A DNA stretch of 64,000 nucleotides from JAWCQZ01 sp038869515 [NCBI: Halobacteria archaeon] (GCA_038869515.1 JAWCQZ010000010.1:7757-71756); one strand, 5' to 3'; numbered from the stretch's first letter, positions 41,864 to 50,574 are shown. The notes: generated by a model from the sequence alone, not told the origin. Program-made: numbers and translations.

Positions 41864-42828
41864 CGTGGCAGGAGGGCCCGGCCCACCTCGAAGAGCAGGA
41901 GGGCGACGATGGCGGCCTCCAGGACCAGCATGTAGAAGTTGCTCGCCCGCTGGGAGGCCATTTCGTGGAGGTCCTCCAGGGTCCCGAGCCGCTCCTTCAC
42001 CTCCTGGGTCTTTTCGTCCAGGTGCAGCCGCCGGGAGGCGAGGGCGTAGAGCTTGGCGGTGTACCAGTCCCCGAAGAGGTCGATGTCGCGCCGGATGGCC
42101 TCGAACTCCAGCAGGAACCCGGTCCGGAGGCGGAGGATGTCCTGCCACGCCCGGCGGCTGCGGAGCCACCGGCCCTGCCCCCGGCCGCCCCGGAGGCCCG
42201 CCATGGCCGCCTCCACCTCCGCGTCGAGGACCCGGAGTTTGAGCAGTTGGATGTTGGCGAGGGTCAGGATTTCCGCGATTTCCTGGAACTCGCGCTCGTC
42301 CGAGAAAACCACGGCCCCGTCCCAGCCGACGACGGCCAGGTCGTCGGCCCCGTAGCGGAGGCTCGCCGCCGCCAGGGTCGTCGCCACGACGTCCGGAGCC
42401 ATCTCCTCCGTCTCGGCGTGGAGGAGGCCCACGATGCGGGCCTTCCGCGCCTCCGAGAGCGTTCCCGGGTCGTCCGATGCGCAGTAGAGGGCGTACTCCT
42501 CCGCCAAGGCCCCGGGAGGCGCGTAGTTGCGCGCTAGGCCGTGGCAACGGTCGAGGAGTTCCCGCTTGAACTTCAGGACCGAGAGGTCGAAGAGGTCTCC
42601 CGCCTCCGCCCCCGCCTCGGCGACCACGGTGGAGGGGTGGTAGAACTTGACCCGGAAATTCACGGGCCGGTCCTGGACGCGCGCCTCCTCGGATGCGAGG
42701 AGGCGGTGGCCGGGGAGGACCTCCGGATAGGCGGGCGCCGCGCGGACAGGCTCGGGGCCCACGGCCTCCCCGCCCTCCAGGGCGCGGCCTACGTCCACGG
42801 CGACGAGGCAGAGAATGCGGGACTTCAT
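41860..42828 (-). CDS. RMD1/DUF155-like membrane protein
   Basis: A 322-residue protein. The C-terminal two-thirds fit the DUF155 (RMD1/YagE) pattern: EILTLANIQLLKLRVLDAEVE, a helical bundle with RRDIDLFGDWYTAKLYALASRRL, EVKERLGTLEDLHEMASQRASN, and a final transmembrane helix near residues 300-318. Yeast members sit in mitochondrial or vacuolar membranes; the archaeal role is unknown. It follows nirK by 60 bases on the same strand and might be read through from it. A GTG at 42834 would add two residues. Confidence 0.75.
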   Translation of the reverse strand: MKSRILCLVAVDVGRALEGGEAVGPEPVRAAPAYPEVLPGHRLLASEEARVQDRPVNFRVKFYHPSTVVAEAGAEAGDLFDLSVLKFKRELLDRCHGLARNYAPPGALAEEYALYCASDDPGTLSEARKARIVGLLHAETEEMAPDVVATTLAAASLRYGADDLAVVGWDGAVVFSDEREFQEIAEILTLANIQLLKLRVLDAEVEAAMAGLRGGRGQGRWLRSRRAWQDILRLRTGFLLEFEAIRRDIDLFGDWYTAKLYALASRRLHLDEKTQEVKERLGTLEDLHEMASQRASNFYMLVLEAAIVALLLFEVGRALLPR

Positions 42829-42888
42829 CTCCACAGGTGGACGGGGCAGGCCTTCAACGTTCCACCGTCCCGGCCGGGGTGACGAGCC

Positions 42889-44418
42889 TCAGTGACCCGC
42901 GGCCGAGGTCCCGCCGGGGGTCACGGCCTTGTAGACCGCGGGATTCTCCGGCCCCTCGACCTCAATGAATCCGACGGCCCCCTTGTCGAGGGCCCGGGTC
43001 AGGGAGTGGTCCACCAGGATGTAGCGTCCGGGGACGTCGAGGGCGAACTCCACGGCCGCAGCCCCGCCTGCGGGGACCGTGGTGGTCTGGACGTCCCGGA
43101 TGGGGTCCTTGAGGGCCCCCTCGGGGTAGACCTTGTCGAAGATTTCACCGATGACGTGGAACGACGAGGGCAGGAAGGCCCCGACCCCCACGTAGATGCG
43201 GACCCTCTCCCCGACCTTCGCCTTCAGGGCGTTGGCGCCGGTCAGCGCGGCCACCTTGCCGTTGAATGTCACGTACTCGGGGTGCTCCAACTGCATCTTC
43301 TCACCGCTGAAGGGCTGGAGCCCCTTCTCGCCCCGCTTGCCTTCGGTGTACCACTCGCCCTGGACGACGTAGAACTCGCGGTCCACCGACGGCAGCCCCT
43401 CCTTCGGCTCCACGAGAATCATCCCGTAGAGGCCGTTGGCCACGTGGCTCGGGATGTGGGGCGTTGCGCAGTGGTAGATGTAGATGCCGGGGTTGACCGC
43501 CTTGAAGGTGAAGACCCTCTCCTCGCCCGGCTTGGCCTGGGTCAAGACCGCGCCGCCGCCGGGGCCGGTCACCGCGTGGAGGTCGATGGAGTGGGGCTGG
43601 GTGCTGTCGGCGGCGTTCTTCAGGTGGAACTCCACCGTGTCCCCCTCCCGGACCCGCAGCATGGGGCCGGGGACCGTCCCGTTGTAGGTCCAGTAGCGGT
43701 AGTGGACACCGTCGGCCATCTCCCCGACCACCTCCCGGACCTCGAGGTCGATGCGGACGGTGGCGGGCTCCTTGCGGGTGATGGGCGGAGGGACGTCATC
43801 GCCCCGGCGGACCACGTCGGCGGAGGGGCCGGTGTAGGGCCCGGCGGCCGCGGTCTTCGGGACGGAGGGGGCGGATGTCGCCGTGGCGGGGGCGGCCCCC
43901 TGGACGACGATTTTGCCCTTCATGCCCGCTTCGTAGTGGCCCGGGATGTGGCAGCCCGCCTCGTAGGTCCCGGCCCTGAGTTCGATGACCGGGCTCTCCT
44001 GGGTCTTTCCGGCGTCGATGTTCTCGATGTCGACCAGCACGCCCGGCGTCACCACCCCGTGCTTGTCGCCGCCCGCGGCCATCGCCTTCTTGTGGGCGGC
44101 GACAGCCTCGGCCTTCTGCGCCTCGGAGTAGAGGACGAACTCGTGGGGCGCCACGCCTTTGTTGGTGACGACGAACTTCACCTTGCCGGGGTTCAGCGTG
44201 ACGTCGGGCGTGATGGCGAATTCACTGAGCTCGATGGCGACCACCTGCACCCCGTCCACCACCCTGACGTTCGTGGAGACCGGCCCGGGAGCCGGGGGCG
44301 CGGCCGGGGGGGCGGCCCCGGAGGGGGTCGTGGCGGTGGGGGGCGCTGTGCAGCCCGAGACCAGGAGGGCGGCGGCGAGCAGGGCGGCCGGCGGAAGGAG
44401 GCGCAGCCGATTCATCAT
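42889..44418 (-). CDS. nirK: copper nitrite reductase with an N-terminal cupredoxin domain (lipoprotein)
   Basis: A 509-residue exported enzyme. A lipobox LVSGC (C23) is followed by a Pro/Ala linker and a plastocyanin-like cupredoxin (about 50-172) with type-1 copper ligands H92, C156, H161 and M166. A two-domain NirK follows (about 200-495). NirK type-1 ligands are H276, C317, H325 and M333. Type-2 ligands are H281, H316 and H471. Catalytic Asp279 (HSIDLHA) and His421 (SFHVIGEIFD, the AniA-like form) are present. It reduces nitrite to NO outside the membrane; the fused cupredoxin may be the electron donor. CCTTATGG (about 44441-44448) and the operator at 44457 form the promoter. Confidence 0.92.
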   Translation of the reverse strand: MMNRLRLLPPAALLAAALLVSGCTAPPTATTPSGAAPPAAPPAPGPVSTNVRVVDGVQVVAIELSEFAITPDVTLNPGKVKFVVTNKGVAPHEFVLYSEAQKAEAVAAHKKAMAAGGDKHGVVTPGVLVDIENIDAGKTQESPVIELRAGTYEAGCHIPGHYEAGMKGKIVVQGAAPATATSAPSVPKTAAAGPYTGPSADVVRRGDDVPPPITRKEPATVRIDLEVREVVGEMADGVHYRYWTYNGTVPGPMLRVREGDTVEFHLKNAADSTQPHSIDLHAVTGPGGGAVLTQAKPGEERVFTFKAVNPGIYIYHCATPHIPSHVANGLYGMILVEPKEGLPSVDREFYVVQGEWYTEGKRGEKGLQPFSGEKMQLEHPEYVTFNGKVAALTGANALKAKVGERVRIYVGVGAFLPSSFHVIGEIFDKVYPEGALKDPIRDVQTTTVPAGGAAAVEFALDVPGRYILVDHSLTRALDKGAVGFIEVEGPENPAVYKAVTPGGTSAAGH

Positions 44419-44456
44419 GGCTGCTTCTCGGCCCGCGGGCCCATAAGGCTTCCATC

Positions 44457-44474
44457 GTCACTCGGGGAAGTGAC
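44457..44474 (-). promoter_or_regulatory. operator site a (nirK)
   Basis: GTCACT-CGGGGA-AGTGAC, a perfect 6-bp inverted repeat with a 6-base spacer. Read in the nirK direction, the TTAT of the TATA box follows the last half-site after exactly 10 bases (AGTGAC-N8-CC-TTATGG). It is one of six such sites between 44.4 and 56.9 kb. Confidence 0.8.
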
Positions 44475-44648
44475 AAGTTGCCCTCCTCCCCGGACCCTTC
44501 GGACCTTTCGGCTCGCTGCATGCCGCTTCCGGGAGACATCGGGACCGGTCCGGGGCCGTCCGGCCCATCCTTCGGCCGCGACGGTGCCCTTCATGCCCCG
44601 CTACCGGCAGGGCGGAGGGCATTTAAGCGGAGTTTCGCACCTCTCTCC

Positions 44649-44942
44649 ATGCCCGAAAAGGCCTCCATGGAGTGCGCCTTCTGCAAGGGCCCCGTGGGCT
44701 TCGACCAGCTCTTCACCTTCATCAAGGCGGGCCCCGTCCACTTCGACTGCTTCCGCAAGGATGCGGAGGGGCGCAAGGCCCCGAAAGTCCTCGCGGACCT
44801 CCTGGAGGCCGAACTCAAACTGCTGGTGGCCTACAAGGTCGCGGCCAAGTCGGCCGACGGGGACCTGAAGGCCCTCTTGGAGGCCCAGGGGAAGGACGCG
44901 GAGAGGCACGCCGCCCTGCTGACCAAGCGCCTCTCGGGCTGA
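44649..44942 (+). CDS. DUF2175-like zinc-binding protein
   Basis: A 97-residue protein. CAFCKGPVGFDQLFTFIKAGPVHFDCF is a CxxC...HxxC metal site of the kind seen in DUF2175 proteins. The C-terminal half is helical (LADLLEAELKLLVAYKVAAK). CATTTAAG (about 44619-44626) is a TATA box 26 bases before ATG 44649. It is convergent with the stress-protein gene downstream. The function is unknown. Confidence 0.8.
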   Translation: MPEKASMECAFCKGPVGFDQLFTFIKAGPVHFDCFRKDAEGRKAPKVLADLLEAELKLLVAYKVAAKSADGDLKALLEAQGKDAERHAALLTKRLSG

Positions 44943-44946
44943 CCCC

Positions 44947-45417
44947 TCACTTCACCACCAGGACCGACACCTTGGCCTCGTGGACCACGGCGCCGGAGAC
45001 GCTGCCGAGGAAAAGGCGGCCGATGCCCGAGAGCCCCCGGGAGCCCACGACCAGCAGGTCGAACTTCCCCTTCTCGGCGAACTTGAGAATTTGGGTGGGG
45101 ACGTGCCCCTCCTGGATTCGGGTCTCAGCCTCCACCTTCTGCCGCCGCGCCAGGTCGGCCACCCGGTCCAGCACCTTGCGGGCCTCCGCCAAGAGGTGCT
45201 GGCGGAGGTCCTCACTGTAGTCGAAGGCCCCTCCCCCCGCCATGAAGACCCCCGCGTTGTAGACCTGCGCCGGGACGTGGACCACCGAGACGAAGGTGAG
45301 GGAGGCCCCGGTCTCCCGGGCGAGGGAGACGGCCGCCGCCGCAGCCCGGACCGCGGGCTCCGAGCCGTCCACGGCGGCGAGGATGCTCCGGAATGAGGAG
45401 GTCTTGGGGGCGGCCAT
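44947..45417 (-). CDS. universal stress protein (UspA family)
   Basis: A 156-residue single-domain Usp. ILAAVDGSEPAVRAA opens the Rossmann-like fold, and the ATP-binding loop VGSRGLSGIGRLFLGSVS matches G-2x-G-9x-G-S. It ends VSVLVVK. It follows a small membrane-protein gene by one base and is under operator b. Its 44981-45112 segment is identical in DNA to part of the Usp gene at 53026-53433. Confidence 0.93.
   Translation of the reverse strand: MAAPKTSSFRSILAAVDGSEPAVRAAAAAVSLARETGASLTFVSVVHVPAQVYNAGVFMAGGGAFDYSEDLRQHLLAEARKVLDRVADLARRQKVEAETRIQEGHVPTQILKFAEKGKFDLLVVGSRGLSGIGRLFLGSVSGAVVHEAKVSVLVVK
44981..45112. repeat. 132-bp exact repeat, copy 1
   Basis: This stretch of the Usp gene is identical, base for base by eye, to 53060-53191 in the Usp gene 8 kb away, while the flanks of the two genes differ strongly. 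It encodes the ATP-loop half of the protein. It indicates recent gene conversion or partial duplication. Confidence 0.85.
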
Positions 45418-45418
45418 C

Positions 45419-45586
45419 TCAGGTCCGGATTCGCGCCACAGCGGCGAGCAGGACCATGAGGAAACCCACGATGACCGCCGCGGCGGCCACAGCCAGCAGG
45501 AGGAGACTGTCGAGGCCCAAGTCCTCCCCCGGGAGGGCGTGGACCGGGTCGGCGGTCCGGTCGCGGAGAATCGTCTCCATGGTCAT
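45419..45586 (-). CDS. small single-helix membrane protein
   Basis: A 55-residue protein with a short charged N-terminus and one transmembrane helix (about 28-50, LLLLAVAAAAVIVGFLMVLLAA). ATG 45586 lies 26 bases from CTTATGG (45607-45613), so it is leaderless; ATG 45580 or 45610 are less well placed. It is the first gene after operator b and precedes the Usp gene by one base. Confidence 0.65.
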   Translation of the reverse strand: MTMETILRDRTADPVHALPGEDLGLDSLLLLAVAAAAVIVGFLMVLLAAVARIRT

Positions 45587-45622
45587 ATCTGAGTTCCCGG
45601 GAATCTCCATAAGGACTTCTCC

Positions 45623-45640
45623 GTCACCGGTGAGAGTGAC
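45623..45640 (-). promoter_or_regulatory. operator site b (small membrane protein-Usp unit)
   Basis: GTCACC-GGTGAG-AGTGAC. In the transcription direction the last half-site GGTGAC is followed after 10 bases by TTAT of CCTTATGG, the same spacing as at the other operators. Confidence 0.8.
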
Positions 45641-45649
45641 ACCCCGCCC

Positions 45650-45904
45650 TCACCCGTGGGGACGCCCGGGGGTGCGGCGTGCGCGACCTTCCGGGAAGGC
45701 GTTCCGGGCCAGGCTCCGGAGACCGGTGCCGAGGAGCGCGAGGCCCGCTCCGAGGCCCGCGACCTGGAACAGGAGGAAGGGGGCCCCACTCTCCACCGGG
45801 GCCTGGAGCCCTTTGGCGAGGGCGGAGGCCGCCAGCCCCGCCAGGGCCAGGCCGAGAACCACGAGAAGCCCATCGGCCGCGTCCTGCGAAGGGGCGCCCT
45901 CCAT
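45650..45904 (-). CDS. small two-helix membrane protein
   Basis: An 84-residue protein with two transmembrane helices (about 12-28 and 42-60) and a basic tail. ATG 45904 is placed 28 bases from GTTATCGG, under operator c. The frame is open further upstream without a stop to ATG 46129, which overlaps the stop of gene 46126-46284 as ATGA. A longer 159-residue read-through product is therefore possible, although it would cross operator c. No family is recognised. Confidence 0.6.
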   Translation of the reverse strand: MEGAPSQDAADGLLVVLGLALAGLAASALAKGLQAPVESGAPFLLFQVAGLGAGLALLGTGLRSLARNAFPEGRARRTPGRPHG

Positions 45905-45942
45905 CCGCCTACGGCACCCTCCCGCCCGATAACTCCGGCTGT

Positions 45943-45960
45943 GTAACCGGCAGGGGTGAC
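45943..45960 (-). promoter_or_regulatory. operator site c
   Basis: GTAACC-GGCAGG-GGTGAC, the same element with one mismatch in the promoter-proximal half. In the leftward direction TTAT of AGTTATCGG follows after exactly 10 bases, and the ATG (45904) lies 28 bases beyond. Confidence 0.75.
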
Positions 45961-46125
45961 AAAACTCCTGCCCCCCGGCCGGGTCCCCCGTGGCGCCGAT
46001 GGGGGCCCGGGCCGCACGCACCCGGAGAAAGGCGCGAAGGGCGGCGACGGGGCGGAGCCATTTCTGCCAGCGGGCCCAGGTGAAGGCGGTGTCGAAGGCC
46101 GCCGCCAGGGCGATGCCCGGCGCAA

Positions 46126-46284
46126 TCATGGCGCGCCTCCCGCCCGCGGCATCGGGAGCCCGTGGGAAGCGTCCATCCGCCGGAACAGGAGGCAAAGGGG
46201 GCCCAGGAGGACCGGCGCCGCCAGGAGGAATGGGGCGGCGATGGGCCGCAGGACGCGGGTCGCCGCCCCGGCGAGCCTCGCCAT
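46126..46284 (-). CDS. 52-residue membrane peptide
   Basis: A short frame from ATG 46284 with one long hydrophobic segment (PIAAPFLLAAPVLLGPLCLLF) followed by a hydrophilic tail. Its stop overlaps an ATG at 46129 (ATGA) that opens a frame continuing into the 45650-45904 gene. A T-tract at 46316-46320 may be part of its promoter. The function is unknown. Confidence 0.5.
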   Translation of the reverse strand: MARLAGAATRVLRPIAAPFLLAAPVLLGPLCLLFRRMDASHGLPMPRAGGAP

Positions 46285-46373
46285 CCGGGGGTTCGGGCCA
46301 CGGTCCCTCGCCCCCTTTTTCCCGCGTCGCCTTATGCCGGTTTCAGCGGGAAGATGGGCAGCCCCTCAGGAAT

Positions 46374-47678
46374 CTACGTAGGGGACCCCTTCGGGACGAA
46401 GAGCCGGGAGGCGAGGAGCCCCAGGGCCACCATCCCCAAGCCGAAGCTGGCCCCGTGCCACCCGGTGCAGAGGAGGAGAGCGAGGCAGGTGGCCGCCCCC
46501 GCGGCGGGCAGGAGGGCGCGCTTCCCGCTGCCCGGGGCCTCTCCCCTCCGCCAGAGCACCAGGAGGGCGAGGTTCACCATGGTGAAGAGAAGGAGGACCG
46601 CCCCGTTGCTCAGTTCGGCGACGGTGGTCAGGTCCCCCAGAAGGGCGAAGCCGGCGGCCAGGAGGGCGGCGGCGACGGTGGCGGCCCAGGGGGTGCGGCG
46701 GCGGCCCACCCTCCCGAGCCACCGGGGGAGGGCGCCCGCCTGCCCCATCCCATAGAGGTTCCGCGAGACCGAGAGCATCATCAGGAGGACCGTGTTCGCG
46801 GTGGCGGCGAGGGCGAGGAGCACCAGGAGGAGTCCCGTCCGGGGACCCGCCACTGTGCCCACCATCAGGGCCAGGGGCGAAGCGCTTCCTTCGAGTTGTT
46901 GCCAGGGGACCGCGCTGACCACCGCGACCGCCACCAGGATGTAGATGGCCGTGGTGATGGCGACGGCGGTCAGGATGGCCCGCGGGAGGACCCGCTCGGG
47001 CTGGCGGGCCTCCTCCGCCATGTTGGCCAGCCCTTCGAACCCCAGGTAGGCGAAGAAGATGAGAGCCGCGGCCCCGCCGATGCCCGCGAGCCCGTGGGGC
47101 ATCTCCAGGTAGTCCGCCTCCCCCCAGCGGGGCAGGCCGAAGGCGATGACCAGCAGGAGCCCGAGCAGTTCGACCAGGGTGAAGGCCACCGCGAACCCGA
47201 CGGACTCCCGGATGCCGGCCCAGAGGAGGAGGCCGCACAGCCCGATGAGGAGGAGCGCGCCCGCAGCGAGAGGGAGGGGGAGGAGGACCTGGAGGTAGCC
47301 CGCGAATCCCAGGGAAATCGCTGCGATGGCCACCACGTTGGAGGCCGACATGACCCACCCTCCGATGAATCCGGCTCGCATCCCGAAGGCCGCCCGGAGA
47401 TACTGGAACTCGGCCGCGTTCCGGGGGTGGAGGGCGGAGAGGCGGGCGTAGGAGTGGGCCGTGAGCGCCGAGACGACTCCGGCGGCGAGGAACGCGAGCC
47501 AGAGCGCCCCGCCCGCCCTCCCTGCGGCGGGCCCGATGAGGGCGTAGATGCCGGCGCCCAGGATGACCCCGACCCCGGAGAGGGCGACGCCCCAGAAGCC
47601 GAGGCCGCGGCGGAGGCCGGGGGAGGAAGTGGAGCCCTCCGGAACGGCGGTCCCGCCTGCCTCAGCGGCCGACCCCAT
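46374..47678 (-). CDS. APC-family amino-acid permease
   Basis: A 434-residue transporter with twelve helices. The first helix has the APC signature GVGVILGAGIYALIGPAAG, and helix 6-7 carries GAAALIFFAYLGFEGLANMAEEARQPERVLPRAI, diagnostic of the family. The substrate is unknown. It is the last gene of the operon headed by hsp20. Its ATG shares a base with the AMP phosphorylase stop (TGATG), and a GTG start at 47681 is also possible. Confidence 0.9.
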   Translation of the reverse strand: MGSAAEAGGTAVPEGSTSSPGLRRGLGFWGVALSGVGVILGAGIYALIGPAAGRAGGALWLAFLAAGVVSALTAHSYARLSALHPRNAAEFQYLRAAFGMRAGFIGGWVMSASNVVAIAAISLGFAGYLQVLLPLPLAAGALLLIGLCGLLLWAGIRESVGFAVAFTLVELLGLLLVIAFGLPRWGEADYLEMPHGLAGIGGAAALIFFAYLGFEGLANMAEEARQPERVLPRAILTAVAITTAIYILVAVAVVSAVPWQQLEGSASPLALMVGTVAGPRTGLLLVLLALAATANTVLLMMLSVSRNLYGMGQAGALPRWLGRVGRRRTPWAATVAAALLAAGFALLGDLTTVAELSNGAVLLLFTMVNLALLVLWRRGEAPGSGKRALLPAAGAATCLALLLCTGWHGASFGLGMVALGLLASRLFVPKGSPT

Positions 47679-49225
47679 CACCGCTCCAGGATGAAGGGGC
47701 GCGGGTGGGGGACCCGCGCCGGAATCTTGTCAAGGAGCATCTTCTGCTCCAGCCCCCGGGCCACCACCACCGGCTCGCTCTCCGACGCCATCCGCAGGGC
47801 GTGCTCGATGCGGCTCCCGTTGCTGGAGAAGATGGAGAAGAGCAGGCCGCCCCGCTTGACGCGGGAGCCGGTCTTGACGTGGAGCAGGACCCCCGCCCCC
47901 GGGTCCCGGGGGGCCCCGGCCTCCCGGGCCACCGCCGCGATTTCGGCGTTTTTGACCCAGAGGACGCGCCCCTCCTTGGCGGCGCGGATGTTGGCGCGCC
48001 GCCCGATGGGAATGTCGGAGGGGCGGACCTCGGGGTCGCCCCCCTGCTCGGCGATGATTTGGCGCATCTTCGCCTCCGCCTTGCCGCTCCGGAGGAGCCT
48101 CCGGGCGTGCTCGGTCCCGGAGTTCCGCCCCTTGACCGTCTCAAACAGGAGTCCCGCGAGGCGGGTCGCTTTCTCCGCCAGGTCGGCCGGACCCCTCCCG
48201 CGGAGGGCCTCCAGGGCCTCCCGGGCCTCGAGGGCGGGCCCGATGGCGCGCCCCACAGGCTGCTCCCCCAGGGTCACGGCGCAGGCCACCTTCATTCCAA
48301 GGCGCCCCCCCAGGGCGATGAAGTCGCGGGCCAGGGCGTGGGCCTCCCCGACGGTCTTCACCTTGGCCCCCCGGCCCGTGGGGATGTCGAGGACCACGAA
48401 GCGGGCCCCCACCGCCTTCTTCTTCGAGAGGATGGAGGGCATGAGCAGGGGGTCGATGCTCAGGGGATACTCGACCTGGATGAAGAGATCGTCCGCCGGG
48501 GCGAGATTGAGGGCGCCCCCCCACGCGATGCAGCCGTGGGTCCTCTTCACCACCCGGAGAATCTCCTCCGCCTCCAGGGCCACCGGGGCGAGAACCTCGA
48601 AGCGGTCGGCGGTCCCCGCGGGGGAGGTGATGGCGCGGGAGGAGGTCTTGGGGATGGTGAGCCCCGCGGCGGCCACCAGCGGGACGACGAGCAGGGAGGT
48701 CTTGTCTCCCGGGATGCCACCGACGCTGTGCTTGTCCACCACGTTCCTCGCCGGCACCCGCAGGGTGCGCCCGGTCTCCAGCATCGCCCGGGAGAGGGCC
48801 TCGGCCTCCTCCAGGGACACGCCGTGGAGTTCCAGGGCCACCACGAAGGCCGTCAACTCCGGGTCGGAGAGGCGGCGGTCGAGCGCGTCGCGGACGATGG
48901 TCCCCATTTTTCCCCCGTCGAGGCGGTTCCCGGTCACCTTCTCCCGGATGTAGGCCACCGACTCCGGCCTCTCCCCGTGCTCGACGGCTACGGGGTCTCC
49001 CGGCCGTAGGCCGAAGAAACGGGTGACCGCGTCGCCGGTCACCAACTCCCCCGGCTCGGCGAACCGCGCCGTGATGTCGGCGATGGCCGAGAGGGAGCGG
49101 CCCCGGTTCCGCAACTCGACCCGGTCGAGGGCGTGGATGGAGAGGGCCTCGGCGTCCTGCTTGTTCAGGATGACGAAGGGCTTCCCCCCGGCCTCGAGGC
49201 TCAGCGGGCGGGCGCGCAGCCTCAT
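47678..49225 (-). CDS. deoA: AMP phosphorylase
   Basis: A 515-residue archaeal AMP phosphorylase that converts AMP (or CMP, UMP) and phosphate to base and ribose-1,5-bisphosphate. An N-terminal ~80-residue swapped beta domain is typical of the archaeal type. The nucleoside-phosphorylase core follows (ARNVVDKHSVGGIPGDKTSLLVVP; KTSSRAITSPAGTAD), with a C-terminal domain beginning ANIRAAKEGRVLWV. It overlaps the RuBisCO gene by ATGA and forms the first step of the AMP pathway with the two genes upstream. Confidence 0.94.
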   Translation of the reverse strand: MRLRARPLSLEAGGKPFVILNKQDAEALSIHALDRVELRNRGRSLSAIADITARFAEPGELVTGDAVTRFFGLRPGDPVAVEHGERPESVAYIREKVTGNRLDGGKMGTIVRDALDRRLSDPELTAFVVALELHGVSLEEAEALSRAMLETGRTLRVPARNVVDKHSVGGIPGDKTSLLVVPLVAAAGLTIPKTSSRAITSPAGTADRFEVLAPVALEAEEILRVVKRTHGCIAWGGALNLAPADDLFIQVEYPLSIDPLLMPSILSKKKAVGARFVVLDIPTGRGAKVKTVGEAHALARDFIALGGRLGMKVACAVTLGEQPVGRAIGPALEAREALEALRGRGPADLAEKATRLAGLLFETVKGRNSGTEHARRLLRSGKAEAKMRQIIAEQGGDPEVRPSDIPIGRRANIRAAKEGRVLWVKNAEIAAVAREAGAPRDPGAGVLLHVKTGSRVKRGGLLFSIFSSNGSRIEHALRMASESEPVVVARGLEQKMLLDKIPARVPHPRPFILER

Positions 49226-50574
49226 CTCGGCCTCCTCCGGCCCCACGTTTCAAGAGCCTGGCGCAGGGCGGGGGAGGAGCGGGCAGCCGACGCCGGCGAG
49301 CGCCCCTCCATGAACGCATCCACCGCGTCCCGCACCGCCCGGGCCCCCGCCCCGCTGCCCCCGGGGTGGCCGTGGACCCCGCCCCCCATCTGGAGGACGA
49401 GGTCCGCCCCCATGCGGCCGAGGAGCGGCGCCGCGATGCCGGGGTGGACGCCCCCTGATGCCACCGGCAGGACGGGGAGCATGGCCCCCCACTCCTCGCC
49501 GAGGGTGTGGAGGGAGGGGTTCGGCGGGACGCGGGAGAACCTCCGGTGGTTCCGCCGCTCGCCCGGCGGGTGGGGCGGCTCCGCGAGGTGGACCTGGATT
49601 TGACGAACCTCGCCGGGCGCGCCCTCCAGTTTCCCCGCGCCCGCGGTCCCGACGTGGAGCTGGTCGGCGCCGAGGAGGCGCGCGATTTCCGCCACCGCGA
49701 GCATGGACATGCCGTGGCGCGGGTTGCGGGTGAAGGCGGCGTGGAAGGCGCGGTGGGCGTGGATGGCGAGGCCCAGGTCGCCGCACGCCTCCCGCAGGCT
49801 GCGGAGGGCGAGCCAGCCCGTGGTCAGGATGTCCACCATGGCGTAGCGCCCCCCGTGGCGGGCGACGAGGCGGGCCCGCCGCTCCATCTCCCGGAGGGTC
49901 GGGGCGGTGACGTTGACCAGGTAGTCCTTGCGCTCGCCGGTCGCCTCCTCGATGCGGTCGCGGATGCGGAGGGCGAGGGCCACCCGCCTTCCGAAGGGGT
50001 TGAACCTCTGCCCCGCCAGGTTCTCGTCGTCCTTGAGGAGGTCGAGCCCCCCGGTCCAGATTTGGCGCGCGATCTCGCAGTGCTCCGCCGTGGTCAGCCC
50101 CACCTTGGGCTTCGGGACCGTGGCGAGGAGGGGCCGCTCGGGCACCCCCATCGCCTTGCGGACCCCGTCAATGCCGAACCGGGGCCCCGGGAAGGAGTCG
50201 CGGAGGGCGCGCGGCCACCGGATGTCCTGGAGGCGGAGGCTCGCCACAGCCTTCATCCCGAAGACGTTGCCCGCCACCGAGGCGAGGACCTGCGGCATGT
50301 TCCCCCGCTCGAAGTGCTGCAGAGGGTAGGCGATGCGGGCCCAGACCGCCGACCCCTCCCGCTCCATCGCGTAGACCCGCGCCCCCACCCGGCGGACGTG
50401 GGGATGGCAGAGGCCCCGGAGGCGGGTCCAGGTCCCCACCGAACTCTCGGCCGCCACGGCCCCGGCAGCCCGCTCTGCGCTCTCTCCCCGGGGCACCCCG
50501 ATGCGGAAGGAGGCGAGCAGGTCCGAAGGGCGGGGCCGGTAGCCGAGGTCCACGAAATCCTCGTAGCCCGTCAT
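49222..50574 (-). CDS. rbcL: ribulose-1,5-bisphosphate carboxylase, form III
   Basis: A 450-residue archaeal RuBisCO large subunit. Active-site residues are intact: K155 and K157 in VPKPKVGL, the carbamylated K181 with D183 and E184 in GGLDLLKDDEN, HAHRAFHAAFTR (H272/H274), loop-6 K315 in GTAGAGKLEG, S373 in PVASGG and the phosphate loop QMGGGVHGHPGG. A ~25-residue charged insertion (about 335-360) follows loop 6. It carboxylates RuBP made from AMP, giving two 3-phosphoglycerates. It is coupled by ATGA overlaps to isomerase and AMP phosphorylase genes. Confidence 0.95.
   Translation of the reverse strand: MTGYEDFVDLGYRPRPSDLLASFRIGVPRGESAERAAGAVAAESSVGTWTRLRGLCHPHVRRVGARVYAMEREGSAVWARIAYPLQHFERGNMPQVLASVAGNVFGMKAVASLRLQDIRWPRALRDSFPGPRFGIDGVRKAMGVPERPLLATVPKPKVGLTTAEHCEIARQIWTGGLDLLKDDENLAGQRFNPFGRRVALALRIRDRIEEATGERKDYLVNVTAPTLREMERRARLVARHGGRYAMVDILTTGWLALRSLREACGDLGLAIHAHRAFHAAFTRNPRHGMSMLAVAEIARLLGADQLHVGTAGAGKLEGAPGEVRQIQVHLAEPPHPPGERRNHRRFSRVPPNPSLHTLGEEWGAMLPVLPVASGGVHPGIAAPLLGRMGADLVLQMGGGVHGHPGGSGAGARAVRDAVDAFMEGRSPASAARSSPALRQALETWGRRRPR

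Noticed and set aside
45990-48953. 987-codon plus-strand frame opposite the permease and AMP phosphorylase
   Set aside because: It is a shadow frame: low complexity, antisense to two clear genes.
49000-49250. Search for a seventh GTCACC-N6-GGTGAC operator before AMP phosphorylase or RuBisCO
   Set aside because: No such palindrome is present; these genes overlap their upstream neighbours and need no own promoter.
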